Assembly (NCBI GenBank): GCA_034509425.1 | Contig: JAVTVJ010000076.1 | Location: 6,138,001 to 6,202,000 of the forward strand | Direction of reading: 5' to 3' | Source of the DNA: Eopsaltria australis | Lineage: Eukaryota > Chordata > Aves > Passeriformes > Petroicidae | DNA: 64,000 nucleotides | In this document: piece after piece, positions 14,246 through 27,635 of the stretch | Numbering within the stretch: position 1 is the stretch's first letter | Layout of the letters: every line of letters starts with the position of its first letter | Translations under genes and position numbers: made by a program | Notes under the pieces: generated by a model | Seen by the model: the letters and a program-made list of their open reading frames with translations, nothing else | Databases searched by the model: none | Told to the model about the DNA's origin: nothing

Positions 14246-14341
14246 ATCTGGGGAATTTTAGCGGTCGGACAAGAAGTGCTGTGTCTGTACGTGAAGGTCA
14301 AGGAGTTGTTCTTATGTGCTCTCCCCCACTTCATTCTCCAG
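14246..14341 (+). CDS. CNTN5: Contactin-5 internal exon A (start of Ig domain 2)
   Basis: This 96-base exon lies between a TTTGATAG acceptor and a CAG/GTACAG donor. It starts with the last two bases of a split Tyr codon and ends with the first base of a split Glu codon (phase 1 at both ends). It encodes [19 protein letters not shown], followed by [12 protein letters not shown]. That is the junction after Ig1 plus strands A to B of the second Ig-like domain of a contactin, including the first disulphide Cys. NFS is a potential N-glycosylation sequon. Contactins are GPI-anchored neuronal adhesion proteins with six Ig and four fibronectin III domains; contactin-5 acts at axons and synapses, including auditory circuits, with amyloid-precursor-family and protein tyrosine phosphatase partners reported. 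The assignment to CNTN5 rather than CNTN4 or CNTN6 rests on recalled paralogue differences. The reading frame continues exactly into the exon at 35958. Confidence 0.9.
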
Positions 14342-15923
14342 GTACAGTATGCTGCAGCCTGTATTCATGCTGCTCCTTTACAGTTTCCTCATTACTGGAT
14401 GCCCAGGATTTTAGATGCAATATATATTTGATTGTGGAGATATCCACCATTCTTCTGAGAGTTTTTGGAGTACCAAAGGACTAATTTAAGCTCATATATT
14501 GCAAATGCCAGTGAATAACAGCAGAGTTTCTGTTGCAAGATTGTCTAATTCCTGACATAGAACTTGAATGCAACAATTGTCTCCATGCCATCAATGGTGA
14601 GTATGCTGCCTTGAGGCCACAGAAGATTACTTTTAGTGGTTAGAGGCCTTCAGAAGTTGCTTCAAATTCCAAAGTCATTATATTTTAGCTGAATACAAAT
14701 TTTATTTTCTTTTCGGTAGTAGAGACATGATTTGGTTGCTTCCTTTCACTGTATAACTTAGTTCGGTAAAACTGCATCATTGATAAAAGTCAGAATTACC
14801 ATAAATTCTATAAAGTGCATGTGGATTCCCACATGAAAACATAGGTATTCCAGAGAGGTTCCTTTTTTGCTTTTCGAACTGACACTCCTGCAGAGTCTGT
14901 AGACAGCTAGGTATATGCTTATATTTGCATGTCATATAACACCTGGAGACATGATGCTAGACAGAACATCTTGTTTTTCAGTACATGCAGTACAGCCTAT
15001 CCTTTTCTTCTCTGGGAAATGAGGTCTGTACTGAGGGGATTTTTCTAAAATTTTAGACCTGAAGAAAAGTAACATTGCAGATGGAAGATTTGCAGAAAAT
15101 AAAATCTTCTCTGAGTTTCTGTTAGAGAAATGTGTCCAATATCCATTTATACTGCAAGGATTGTTATTACTGTATTACAGTTATCAATGCCATCTCTCTG
15201 CTTTTCTCTCTTCTGAGAAGATTCTCTTGTTGTGGTTGCCTCTACAATCTCTTTCTGAGTTTGACACTGCAGTTTATATGATGCAATTGAGTACATGATG
15301 TTAAGGCTTGACAGTGATAAGGAAACTGAGAGGGAAAAGATTTAGGCAGAAAAAGTAAGTGATGGTTTCAGCAGCGCAGCTGAATTTGATTTCCCCAAAC
15401 AAACTGAGAGTGAAAGGATAGATGGACATCAGTAGTGAGTGAAATTGTCATATGCCTTTTAACAGCTGGCATTCTACAAAATGCACCTCATCAAAATATT
15501 ATTTTCCTGAAATTATGCTTCTGAATTTTATTTAGTCAGATTTTAACACAGTATTCTACTGTAACACAGACATTGCCTTTGATGGTGAAAGCTAGTATCT
15601 TTCATTTTCATCACTGGGCCAGCAAACCCCCTGCTGTGCAAGCTACAGTGCTCAAAACCTGCATTCAGTTGTTCTACTTTATGTTGTTTGAGTACCAGTA
15701 GGCTATGCCAGCAGGAAAATTACTTCCAGAAAAATATTTTTATCCTCTGTTGGCATAATTTTTTCACCACAGCTAAGCCAGGAAAGGTTCTGCAGAGTGG
15801 TGGAATAATCAATGAAAGCTGAAGAATTGCACTGATATGCAGATGTAAACACAAGCTCCTATCAATGGGAAGGGGACTGGGCCTCCCATCCTTTTGTTCA
15901 TTACATAATGCAAGTAATGTAGC

Positions 15924-16120
15924 TCTTCATCCAAAGGGCTGTCAAGCTCTGGAACAGGCTGCTCAGGGAAGTGGTGGAATCACAATCCCTGGAAGTAATT
16001 AAACTGTGTGTAGGTGTGGCTCTTAAGGACATGGTTTATTGATGGAACTAGTGCTGGTTTAATGCTTGGGCTTAATGATCTTAGAGGTCTTTTCCAACCT
16101 AAATAACTCTATGATTCTAT
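15924..16120 (+). mobile_element. CR1 LINE 3'-end fragment
   Basis: This 5'-truncated CR1 non-LTR retrotransposon tail has the usual order of recognisable words: AAAGGGCTGTCAAGCTCTGG, CAGGGAAGTGGTGGAATCAC, GGACATGGTTTATTGATGG, CTTAGAGGTCTTTTCCAACC, and a terminal CTCTATGATTCTAT. CR1 inserts are nearly always severely 5' truncated and lack long poly(A) tails, as here. No coding potential remains. Orientation is the same as the host gene. Confidence 0.93.
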
Positions 16121-18359
16121 CACAAGCAATTTGCTTCCAATTCCTTATTTGCAAAGTACTCGGGGCCAGTAAGTTCTTGTGGTACTGCAATGGGACTGCA
16201 AGTGAGATTAATATCATGGCTGGAGCCTCCCTGAAAAGGGGAGAGCTACCTCCACAGGCCTGGTGATGTTTCAAAATAAATCATTCCACAAAGCCCTAGC
16301 AATAAAGTACAAGACATTAATAAAAGCTGACAGCCAGATCAGAGTCCATTTGTAAAAAATAATTCAGGAAAAAAGCTGAAATTTCAGAGGGAAGGGTATG
16401 AATTTAATTCTGAAATTAAGAAACAAATATGAAACTTCCAGGTAAAAACATCTTTTGCAAGCAGAGGCATTTCAAGGATTTTTATGCAGGAGCACAAATT
16501 TTTTAAGCACTGTTTCTCAGTACTCCATTTCAGCTTCTGTGTCAGATTTGCAAAGATGGTATTATCTTCTAGATAGCCCTAAGAAATTTTGAACACTAAA
16601 ATCACCCAGGAGACAAACTTTAAAGTGGATCCTAAGATATTATAGTGGATACACCTAAGCCAAAGACTATTCAGAGCATGTTTGCAATGTGTGAACATCT
16701 CAAATTAACAAGACCATGAGTTATGGGAGTGTTTTTGATGATAGAGAATTTTTTGTGGATGAACACTGCAAGCTTTGCAATATTGATTTATTCACATTGA
16801 TCAGCACCTTTAGAAAAAAATTTCACTTACTTATCACAGGAGATAAATCCATGATACAATATCAAGCCTAATAATTCTCCACAACCTCATAAGCAATTCA
16901 TCCTTCAACAAAATCCCATTCCTCAATCTCTCCACTCAATAATTGCATATGAACTTGCCCAATAACTTCAGATTGAGCCCTTTTAGACAATGGCATTATC
17001 AGTGTGGGAAAAGAAAGATGACTTAGCAAAAGAACACTGTATTAAGAGAAATATAGTTTTATTAACATGTTTTCAAATGGAAGATAAAGTAAATACTTTT
17101 GATTGAATAGTACCTACATTCCATTGTTACAGAACACAATTTTAGAAAAAATCCGAAAGCCTTTACAAGGCACCACTGGCTGAAAAAAATACTACACTAA
17201 TTTCTTTTTACAAGATTTTAATCAGAAGGGTGGTTTCATATGCATATAGACTTGATTTCTGTTTATTTATGCTTTGATATATTATCAAGAGGTAATGCAT
17301 TAAACATAAAAACACACACAAGCTTGTGATATATTTATATTGTTCTTACAGGCTTTCATTAGATTGTTGTCCAAATATTTTACAAGGAAAATAAGGGGGA
17401 ATGAGGGGTTGTAAGCACACTTGAAATAGATTCTGAATATTGCAGTACAGTTTCAGGTGAGAGAATTAACTTTTGAGTTTAATAAATAAGTTTTTTAAGT
17501 TATTGACATCTTTGCTGAGAAATAGCGAGGCAGAAAACTGAGGGAGTTTTTTCAGAGAGACATTATCCACTCCTTCAAAACAGTGAAGGAAAATATATTT
17601 AATGGAAAAGTTTTTCTGCTGATTCCTTACATCAAACAGCCACCAAGAGATTGTCACCTCCTGCTTTTCCTGGACCATTGCTCATAAAACTGCTGCCTCT
17701 AACTTCCTTGGGAGTCCTGTATCATTTTGATGTGCCTAGTCCAGAAGCTTTCCTACTAACACTGTTTTTGTTGCTAATCCTTAACTTGTCCCTTGTGAAA
17801 TATATTAAATGTGGATAACTTGATCATTCATAAACATAATGCTTTATCTTTTTTTTTCTTCCATAAAATTTCTTTTCTCCAAGAGGGGTTTCCTAGGCAG
17901 TTAACTCTTTTGTGTCCTTGCTAAACAAGAGTTACATTAATTACTGGCTGCTTAAATAACAAACTTTGCTTGATGTTTCCAATTTAAAATGCCTCTACTG
18001 TTTTCTTTCCATAAACAGGATTATGGTTTTTCATTGTGGTATTCTAAAGGATGTAAATATAGGGCTTTATTCAGTCATTTAATCATCTTAATTACAAGGT
18101 TCACCATAGCAAGATTAAAAATGAATGGAAGTTTTCATCCAGATTTACATGTTTCCCTCAGAATTAATACTTTCAGCTGAGCTTTTCAAGGCTTTTATTC
18201 AAGGCTTTCAGTGCGAGCTTAATGGAGAACGACGGTTCCCATTGTTAGAATGAGCAGAGCTCAGATGCACACAGGGGAAGGCAGATGTGAGCTCCATCCT
18301 GCCTCAGAGGGATGCTGCCGTCTGGAGGGAGCACTGCTGCATAATCTATCCACAGCATG

Positions 18360-18379
18360 TAACATCTGTACAGATGTTA
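18360..18379. repeat. 20 bp perfect palindrome
   Basis: The halves TAACATCTGT and ACAGATGTTA are exact reverse complements with no spacer. The core CATCTG/CAGATG words match E-box (CANNTG) half-patterns on both sides, so it contains two E-boxes symmetrically arranged. It sits in a locally GC-richer stretch (18200-18370). Any regulatory role is inference. Confidence 0.75.
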
Positions 18380-21080
18380 AACAATAACTTTTTCGTCTCT
18401 TTCTAAAGGGCAAAGCTAGTCTTACAAAGTTTGGAAACTGCAGTAAGATGCATCTTGTATACCTCTTCTTTACTGTTATACAAGTGCACTTCTCATGAGA
18501 GATGTTTCACCAAAGGTGATTAATGCCAGTGCCATGGGGGTCACAATCCTTTCCATCCATATCTGGGAAGATATCCATGGCTTGGATGTCTGTATACTGT
18601 GCTGCTAAACAGACCAACTGCTAAAAAAAAACTCCTGCTACCATGGGCCAGAAATTTTGGTCCTGTTCTACTCCATATACAGTTGTCTTGGTGCTCATAT
18701 TAATTGGAGAAATTCACACAAAATAAAGTTTCTTTAAGTCATTCTGAGCTCCTATTTGTGTGTACTTCAGACATACACAGAAACCCACTTCTGAAGTAAA
18801 CACAAACCTATCACTTCTTACTGTTCAGGGTCTGCAAAAGGATTCTGAAAGACTCATTTGCAGTAAAACCGCAACTTTGGACTGCAGCTTCACTGCTAGC
18901 TGGAAACCAAGTCCAACTGAAGTGCTATAGAGCCTTAGAACTCCCCTGGTTACAACACTGCAGAAAATTTAAATGGAAGTAATAAGACAGGCTCCAAATC
19001 ACCTCATTCAGGTAAAGAATGGTTAGTAGACTTCTCCAGGTAAATTAGTTATGATAACAAGGTTGTTATATTTGGGCTGGAAAGTTCTCAGTTTGCCCAT
19101 AAGCTTGTTTACAGGAAATTGGCTCAGGTATCTACACGCAGGACACAGGAAATTCTGTTCTGAAGGGGTCCATGCGCACTCCGGATCTCAATTTACTAAG
19201 CTGATTTTGGGAATACAATTCTCAGATGTCTGTCTACATGTAGCTGAAGGTCACAAGTTTATTTTAAGGTTGTGGATTAAGTCCCAGGATCCAGACATCC
19301 AACAGGGGTGTTTCAGTGCACAACATCAGAGAACGTCCATTCTTTTTGTAGATCTAGCCTTTACCAGTTTCTTCAAAATCACAGGAAGCCTTCAAGTTCT
19401 TAGATTCCTGATGCTCCAGCCCTCTCTAGGCATGAGTGGATGCACTTCATCATGTTAACTTGTCATTACAGGGGAGATTTCTTCTTGATCATGATTTATA
19501 CACTATTAAACAATATTATGTAATAAACAGTAAAGTACCATCCAGCTTCTTTCCTATTATAGGCTTTTTTTTCAAATCTGACTTTTCAAATCAACTTTAG
19601 CATAGAAAGATAAATAATTTGCTTCCAGGAGAGCCTTGAGCCATGACTCTCCCATAAGCTAAACAGAACTAATTAATCAGCCAGTACCTTCTCTTAATTT
19701 GTAGAGGTCAATATGTATGAAGGGGGTGACAGCAAGTAGAACATTTCACATTCATCCTAACTGCTGGGCTTGCGGAGAAGGTAGAACTGTCCAATAATCC
19801 AGTATGGTTCCTCTTCTACTAGTAAAAGTGATATTTAGAGGAGGACTGATGTTTGGGGTTTGGAAGATGTTGTTGTTATGGTTTTTTCTCCTTAAAGCTT
19901 ATATTTCTGTTATAATGGATGCCAAATTCTAGCATCCTAGGCTTCACCAACAGTTGACCTGTACTAAGGGGATCTATATGGACACGACAGAACACTTAGC
20001 TCTGTTTTGTTTTTCTCATAATTGCATGGCATTGCTAGTTTTCCACTCATTTTAATTCTTAGTAGGAGCATGATCCTGGGTATCAGAAACAGGCCACTTA
20101 AGCAGTAGAAAAATAATTGCTTACTTCACAGGACAGGAAGCTTTATTTAATAAACCCGTAATATGTCACAAATAAAAGACACAATGACAACTTTCTTATC
20201 TCTTCTTTGCATGTCTACAACTTATAAATTATCCACATACAAAATGTTTTAAAACCTCTGTTTGAGAGCCACACGTATCAAATGAATGAGTTCGGTATCA
20301 TGAGTTGAAGGATTCCTACATTCTCTATTAGACTTCACTATAGCCTTGTGATGATTTGTCTTTGGTGGGTAACTTGAATAAACCTTAAATTTTGATTTTC
20401 AGAATTGGGAGAAGAAAAAGCATTAGAAGACAAGTTCAAAGTCCCTTAAACTTTATATTCCTGTCCTAATCCTGGGTTAATATCGTAGGGTCATCTTATC
20501 TCTTCACACATCACATTTTTGCTTGGAAGAATGATAAAGATATTTCACTCTTGCATTGCCTACTTTGTCACTTTTACTAGACTGCTTTTGAAACTTTCAT
20601 GTCTAGTAATGCTGATTCCCATGGGTGTTATCATTAAGGAGAATAACCATGGCCCCTGACATTGCTCAACATAGGAATCTGTGTTCTTTATTTGCGCAAC
20701 TGATTGATGACTATGCCTGTAGTTTTCATTATGGAATGAAAAAATGCAATTAACTTTTTTTCTTCTATGGTCTTTTCATTACTCAATACATGACCAGTAA
20801 TTTTGCTGCTTACTTCCCTGAAGCACTTTTTAAGGTTTCCTTCCTCAATCTTGTTGAAGTATTCATCTGAGGATATGAAATTTAAGAGTTTGAGAATTAT
20901 AGTATTTTCTGTAGGGTAGCATTTTAACAAGTTGTATTTGCCAGAGTGGAGTTACTCCCAGTCTGTTGGCAATGTGTTGTTATTAGATTTTAATTGCATT
21001 TTAATGATTGCATGTGCCCAAAATTCTAGACAATGTCTGTAGAGTAGGTGTATGGATAAATAAGTCTAGATTTTCTCTTG

Positions 21081-21330
21081 TTTGCTTGGCTTGGTTGGGT
21101 TTGTTGTGTGATTGTTTTTGGAGTTTTGGTGGGTTTTTCTGGGTTTTGGATTTTTTTGTTTGGTTAGTCTGTTGGGGTTTTTGTAATTGGAAAAGTTATA
21201 AATGAACAAAAATGCATTACTGATTCAACTGTAGTAAATTCTCCCAAGGAACTTGTAAGTATTAAAAACAAAAAAACCACCAAAAATTTTCCAAATATTA
21301 CCCCTGTTGAAAAATCATCCCCACCCTCCC
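21081..21330. repeat. Low-complexity G/T-rich then A/C-rich patch
   Basis: From 21081 to about 21185 the + strand is dominated by G and T (GGTTGGGTTTG, GGGTTTTTCTGGG and similar). From about 21260 to 21330 it is dominated by A and C (AAAACAAAAAAACCACC, CCCCACCCTCCC). This strand-asymmetric low-complexity DNA yields spurious Trp/Phe/Gly-rich frames. I see no transposon ends. Confidence 0.7.
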
Positions 21331-23720
21331 AAAAATGCTAGCAATTCTTCCAAATAATACATTAACTTACCCTAGAAACTGTAAGTTAAATGTCCCTAGA
21401 CCCAGTGGATCACTCACTAGAGCTGTTTGTCCCCTCAGGGACTATGAAAATGTAGTGAGAAGAAAATGGTTGACCTTGGCCAATTAAGGCAACGCACAAC
21501 GATGGATGAAGGGGGCAGCCCTGACAGGGCTCTGCTTAAGGGATGTGTGCTGCAGTTTCATAGCCACAGTATTGTCTACAAATATTACCCCAGCTGACAG
21601 CTCAGGAGAAACAAAGTGAAAGGAGATACCAAGAAAAGAGGGAGAAAGCATGAGAGATTAATTAATTTTAAAAATGTGTGGAGTGAGTTGGGCCTCAGGC
21701 TCATGCACTATTGCCTGTCAGGCACCAATTGTACGTGACTATTTGTCTACAGCTTGACAAACAGGACAATGATGAAAGTTTCTGTAGGGGGCAAGCTCCT
21801 CTTCCCTCAAGACAAGTTACTAGCCTGTTACTGATATGTCCCAACAAATTAGGCAAAGCTATCAGGAACCTCTTAGTCTAGGGATTTAACCAGACAACGT
21901 TGTCCTGCCAGGTTTAACAGAAATGGATGCTCATGGTATCACATCCGCTTTTCCTCAGCTAGTGTTGTAGAGGTACCAATTAAAGTCTTGTAAAAATGTT
22001 TTCTGTGGCAATGGTTACACAGTTTCTAAAAGAGCAGCAGCACAAGGTTCATGGATTTTAGACTGAGGTAACATACAGCAGTTGCCATCTCAGAGGTGCA
22101 GGGCTCTCCCAGAACTGAACTGCTCATAGTAACCTTCCCATTAGAATCTGTTCACTGTTTCCATCTGATATTTTACTAAGCTGATGCCTGGAAAAATACC
22201 ATTTCACAAACACGTCAGTTAGTTAAATGTCAGAAAGCCCATTTTGTTTAAGACAGAAAATTCCTAATTAATCCTAATTACCTCTCCATCTCACAGAAAA
22301 GAAGAGAATCAGAATACAGTCATTAATCTGTGTAACTAGCAGAAGAAGCCAGAGATACAATGCTGATCAGACAGCTGAAACAGGAGGAAAGAGAAATAAA
22401 TGAGAAATTATCTATTTCTAAGGCTCTGGATTCTAGTTTTTCTCTCCATGACCATTGTGATGAAATCTTAAAGGATGTAAAAAAAGGATGAAAACAGAGG
22501 ATTTTTTCAGAAAATGCAATTCTTCCCACACTAGGCATGATTAGCTGAATTCAGTGGTGATCCTGGTAAACATGACTACTGAAAATGTTATGAGACCACT
22601 TTTGATTCAGAAGCAGAAGGCTTTGGGCAGAACTGACCTGGGTTCTGTCAGATTCCATTAGTAAGTTTCCCTATATAATAAAGTCAGTGATTCCTTGTTT
22701 CGTAAGCATGAAAGTGAATTTACAACCATTTGAGGTGATACAAAGCTTAATGAGACATAGATTTTCATAAAGTTTGATTTAATCAGTTCAGGAAGATTGT
22801 TCTAAATAAATTAAGTGGTATGGAAACAAGTGTGGTTGGGATATTTAGTTTTCATTTTTCTTTTTCAAAGGGAAAAACTAGGTATTGTTTAGAAGTATAT
22901 ATGGAGTATTGTGTGGTTTTTTCCTATCCAGTACTGCTATAACTGGCATGAGGGTAACTATAACTTAACAGTAAATATGTTAAAGACAATTGCTTGGATT
23001 TCAAGGAGAAAATTACTGGATTGGTATAAACATAATATCATAGAATTCAGACAACCACCTAATTACATCCAGATCTGAATCACTATGCAGAAGCACATGT
23101 TTATTCTATATCTTCTGACAACAAAAGATGTCTTCCAGAGCAATAATGGAGAAAAAGTGACTTTTTATGACCAAAAGGCTATTTTTTTAACAATTTAATA
23201 ATTAATGCCACGCTTAATTCTGACAATTTGATTGCCCACTTCTATCTCTGGTATTCTCATGCTATGTTTCAATACTGTTAAAATCACTGTGATGTCTTCT
23301 TTAGACAGTTGATACAGTTCCTGTTGTTTTATGCTGCTGCCCCAGAGTGAGAATTTGCAACCAAAAAATTTCACTTCATTTATTCGTCTATTGAAGCATT
23401 AATTTGCATGCTATTTTCCTCTTCCAATAAGTGAGAAAATGTCCTATAGAAGACTGCAGGGATGAAAATTCAGGAGTAGGAAGGGAGAATGGAAAGGAGG
23501 ATTGAGGTAATACTGATAAAGGATTCGTCAGCTTGGTTTTTCTTGCAGAACCATAAAGTCCTTTAAGAGTTTAGCAAGCTAGTTTCAACCTTGAAGAGAC
23601 TATTTTCAGCTCTACCAAATGCAAGAAGAAAGAAGCATTACCTGTTTTACAGAGGATAGCAGTGAACAATCTATAAAGACATATCAAGGAAAGACTAAAA
23701 TTGCACTGATTTACAATCCA

Positions 23721-23742
23721 GATCTTGTGACTTTACAAGATC
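23721..23742. repeat. Short hairpin-forming inverted repeat
   Basis: GATCTTGT and ACAAGATC are 8-base exact reverse complements separated by six bases. The word CCAGATCTT also occurs twice nearby, at 23718 and 23742. A structure this short is expected by chance in 64 kb. Confidence 0.5.
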
Positions 23743-26700
23743 CAGATCTTTTGTTGCCTAGAAGAATAACTTTCCAAATAATATTAACATTGATAACATA
23801 AAGTTTTAGTAAAAACTTTCAGGTGCACAAAATACACTTATGTGCACACAGAGGATTGAATTTTCATAATTTCTGTGAGTTTAACTAATTAGTATATATA
23901 TCAAGTATATCCAATGGGAGAAGGGTCGTCCTGGTTCCCCCCCTTGGACCTGCCCCATTGGGATTCTTAGCCTCATATCTTGTTATATCACCCAAGTGCT
24001 GGTGCAAAACAGGATGTCCTTGTTAGAAATTGTTTTCTTTGAAAGTGAAACCAAACAGAATTTCAAGGATGTGACATAATGTGTGAGAAAGGGTAACTAC
24101 TGTTCTGAAGTGTAAGAAAGTGCTAGAAACTATACAGCTATATATTAAAAATCTACAAAACTACAAATAAATGCAAAAGCTAAAAATTTTTAGGCATCAC
24201 ATCACAATTCATTTCTAAATGAAAATGGAATTTGAAGAACAGAATAAGACTTCTGAAAACTGCACAAGAGAGAGCAGTACTGCCTTCTGTTTGCATTATT
24301 TTATGAATGGTATTTCCTTTATAATAAACAAAAATAACAGGAGAGTTAGACAAATACCTTCTTCTGTGTGATATGTATATGTAATGGGACACATCATATG
24401 TATATATAATGTTTCACTTTCACTGGTATTGGTAAGAGTTTGAGGAGGGGATATATGATCATGGGATACTGGTCTAGGCTAAAAATAAGAGAACAGAAGG
24501 CTATATATTATGTCTCAATAACAGCAATGAGACAAATAGAAGATGGGTGGGAGCAGTTCACTGGGTTTCCAGTAGTGCAGAACAGTGTGCACAGGGATGC
24601 AGCAGTGTAATGTCTGTACATAGAAACAGGTAGGAGTTACATTTTCAACATTGTTACACTTTAAATGATTTATTGTTGCTGACATTATTTGTGGTGATTT
24701 ATTTGTACAACGTGGTTGAACAGCAATATCAGCATTCTGGGGCAATTTGCTAATGTGACATGTTTCTTCCTCTTCGTCTGCACTTTATTTTTTAATTAAG
24801 GTGGAAAAAATCATCTGTCACCACCAGTCTTAGTATGTAAAAATTTTATTTAGTGGACTACAAAATTGGTTTTATGTTATTCTCTGAGGCATATGTTCAC
24901 CAGTTCCATTTTGTTTAGAAAAATGTAATGGCTTATCCATTCCTTGGTATATTTAAGCCTAGAAAATATACCAAGAAGGAGCTGAGCACTAGACTTTGAA
25001 CATCTGGGGGATTATGAGATTTATACTGCTAGATTTTTTTTTCATAATTGAAAATCATATTCAGAGGGAGGATGAGAGAGTAGTTCCTAAGGATTAATTG
25101 GCTATGTTTTGTGTGTGTGTTTTGGCATTTCTTGTAGATGTACAAAGTGCTGGTGAGGACAGGAAAAACATTAGAAATTTAAAGAATTATGTATTTGTGG
25201 AGATATCTATTTGAATATGGCTTGATTCAGGACTGCTGAAAAGTCACTTCCTTCCACATTCTTCAGTTTTCTCAGATAAAAGTGATGATAATGGTACTGC
25301 CCTTCATTGAGACCTTAGGATAATAAATATTATAGGACCTAAAAAGCAAGCCGTAGAAAGATTCATCAGTCATATTGTGTCATGCCCATGGTGGAATTCA
25401 CCAAACACTGACCTGCAGAGAGACTCAGCAAAAACCTCTATATTTATATTAAAGCACATAACATCAAGAGACTATAAAGCAGAGAGGCAGTGGGCTGTCT
25501 CTTAAGTTCAGTGTGTACAGTCATACATGGGTAACTCTACAGACTCCAAGTATCCAGGTTTTGACAGTACAATTCCTATGACAACAACTACGTGTAAAGA
25601 CTGGTGAATTCTGCTAAAAAAGAGTGTTCTGAAGTATAAACTAGAACTCTAGTTGCATTTTATTTTCATTTCTATACCCAGAAGCCTGAATTTAAATCTT
25701 GTTAAAGAAATCTTTCTACTACTATTAATTCTTCCTGGCATTAGAAATCAAGGTGACTGAGGTATAAAGGAACAAATTTAAATTGCTTTCTTTCTTGTAA
25801 GTACAAGAAACTGAACTGAAGCATATATATAAACTCCTTGAGAGACTGATCTTGTTATAACTGAATTACTAGTGAGAATTTGTAACAAAATTACAGAATT
25901 TGCTTGACAGAGTTTCTTCTGCTGAATAAGGAAAGTTACACATTTTGCATCTCCCAGCTGAAAAAGAGTTAAGAGAGAGCAACATTCTGTGAATTTGGAT
26001 GATCATCATCCTAACATTACTTCTGGTTTTTTGTTTTGAAAAATGTCCTAGTTATGCCTTCAAAATGCATTATCTATTGGCATCATTGCAGTAGTCATAA
26101 AATGAAATTTCCATGTAGAGCAGTCGTCCCCTTGGGTGCAGGATTCTGGGTCCACTACAACTGGCAAAGCTCTGGAGTAGAATTATTCGTTGTACTCACC
26201 ACTGCATCAAACTTAGAGAAGTAGAGTGTGCTGAAGTAACTATTGCCAGTGTCATTAAATTTTAGGGAAAATCAAATGTTGTAACATGATCCAAGAACAA
26301 GAGAAAGGTAAAGTGTGAAAGGAAAAAAAGGAAAAAACTCCTTTAAGTTCTGTTGAATGTTTTGCCAGAGAAAATAATTTCCACATATATACTACACAGT
26401 GATGTTTTCCTATCATTAAACAATATACTGTCTGTTTTCCAGTTCCACACTTTTCATGTTACTATAATAGTTAGTTAAGCATTACCACAGAACTCTTGTT
26501 CATTCAAATTATCAAGAAAAAATCAACTTCTTTTGTAGATTCAACACATCTCCATCATTAAGAAGGTTCCAATAAAAATAATAAATTATCCAAATCAGAA
26601 TTTACCAGTGACTTTTTCTGCATATTTGCCCCTGCCAAATCTTATATTTCCTGTAGATCCTGCGATTACAACTGCAGAGGTTAGTTTTTAATTCTTAAAA

Positions 26701-27117
26701 TGATCAACAGTCGAGGACAAAGAATTCCTCATCTGGTTCTCTTGATCATGCTTTGCAGTCAGTTTTTGTTCCTTTCAATACACAGTAAATTAATTTTGAG
26801 GTTATTCCAATTATTTTAGTCAACATGTTCTTTTATAAAATATGAATTCGAATTCTGGATACATAAGAGAAACTTTCCCCTTTTGGTCAATAAAAAGAAT
26901 TATAGAAGTTACATAGTTTGACTAGATACATTTTCTTCCAATATTGTTAATTATATCTCACTTGTTAAACTGGATATTAATCAAGTCTCATATCATCCAG
27001 TGAACTACTTCATCTAAGATTGAAACTGTTGAATTTGTAATGATGTACATCTTCTTGATTACACTTTCTAATGATAGACCAAAATTAACTCCAATTCTTG
27101 TCTTTGGAAATTACTAA

Positions 27118-27635
27118 TCATAGAATCATTTAGATTGGAAAAGACCCTTAAGATCATCTAATCCAGCAACCCTAAGTGTCATGGCTGTATGTCTTTTAAA
27201 TACATGCAGGGTTTGTGATTCCACCACTTCCCTGGAAAGCTTGTTCCAATGTTTCACAACCTTTTTAGTAAAGTTTTTTTCTAATATCCAGTTCAAACTT
27301 CCCCTGGCGCAACCTGAGGCCATATCTTCTTATCCTTCCAGTTTTTGCTTGAGGGAAGAGACTGACCCCCACCTGGCTACAGTCTTCTTTCAGGCAGTTT
27401 TAGAGACTGAGAAAATCCCCCCAAGCCTCTCTTTCTCCAGGCTAAATACCCTCAGGTTCCTCATAGGATTTCTGTTCAAGACTCTTCCCCAGCTCCCTTG
27501 CCCTTCTCTGGACACGCTCCAGCCCCTCAATGTCTTTCTTGCAGTGAGGGCCCAGAACTGAACACAGGATTGGAGGTGTGGCCTCAGCAGTGCTGAGTAC
27601 AGGGGGACGGTCACTGCCCTGCTCCTGCTGGCCAT
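27118..27635 (-). mobile_element. CR1 LINE 3' part, antisense to CNTN5
   Basis: About 518 bases of CR1 in reverse orientation. On the + strand it opens with TCATAGAATCATTTAG, the complement of the CR1 3' terminus. It then passes through the reverse complement of the 3' untranslated region (for example TGATTCCACCACTTCCCTGG) into the end of ORF2. On the - strand, 27390-27635 reads as a decayed C-terminus of the CR1 reverse transcriptase protein: YSALLRPHLQSCVQFWALTA, and further on VFSLEKERLGG. The frame is broken relative to an intact element and all catalytic parts are missing, so it is a dead 5'-truncated copy. Confidence 0.95.

Noticed and set aside
27181..27561. 126-codon + strand open frame
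   Set aside because: It is the antisense reading of the CR1 fragment at 27118-27635.
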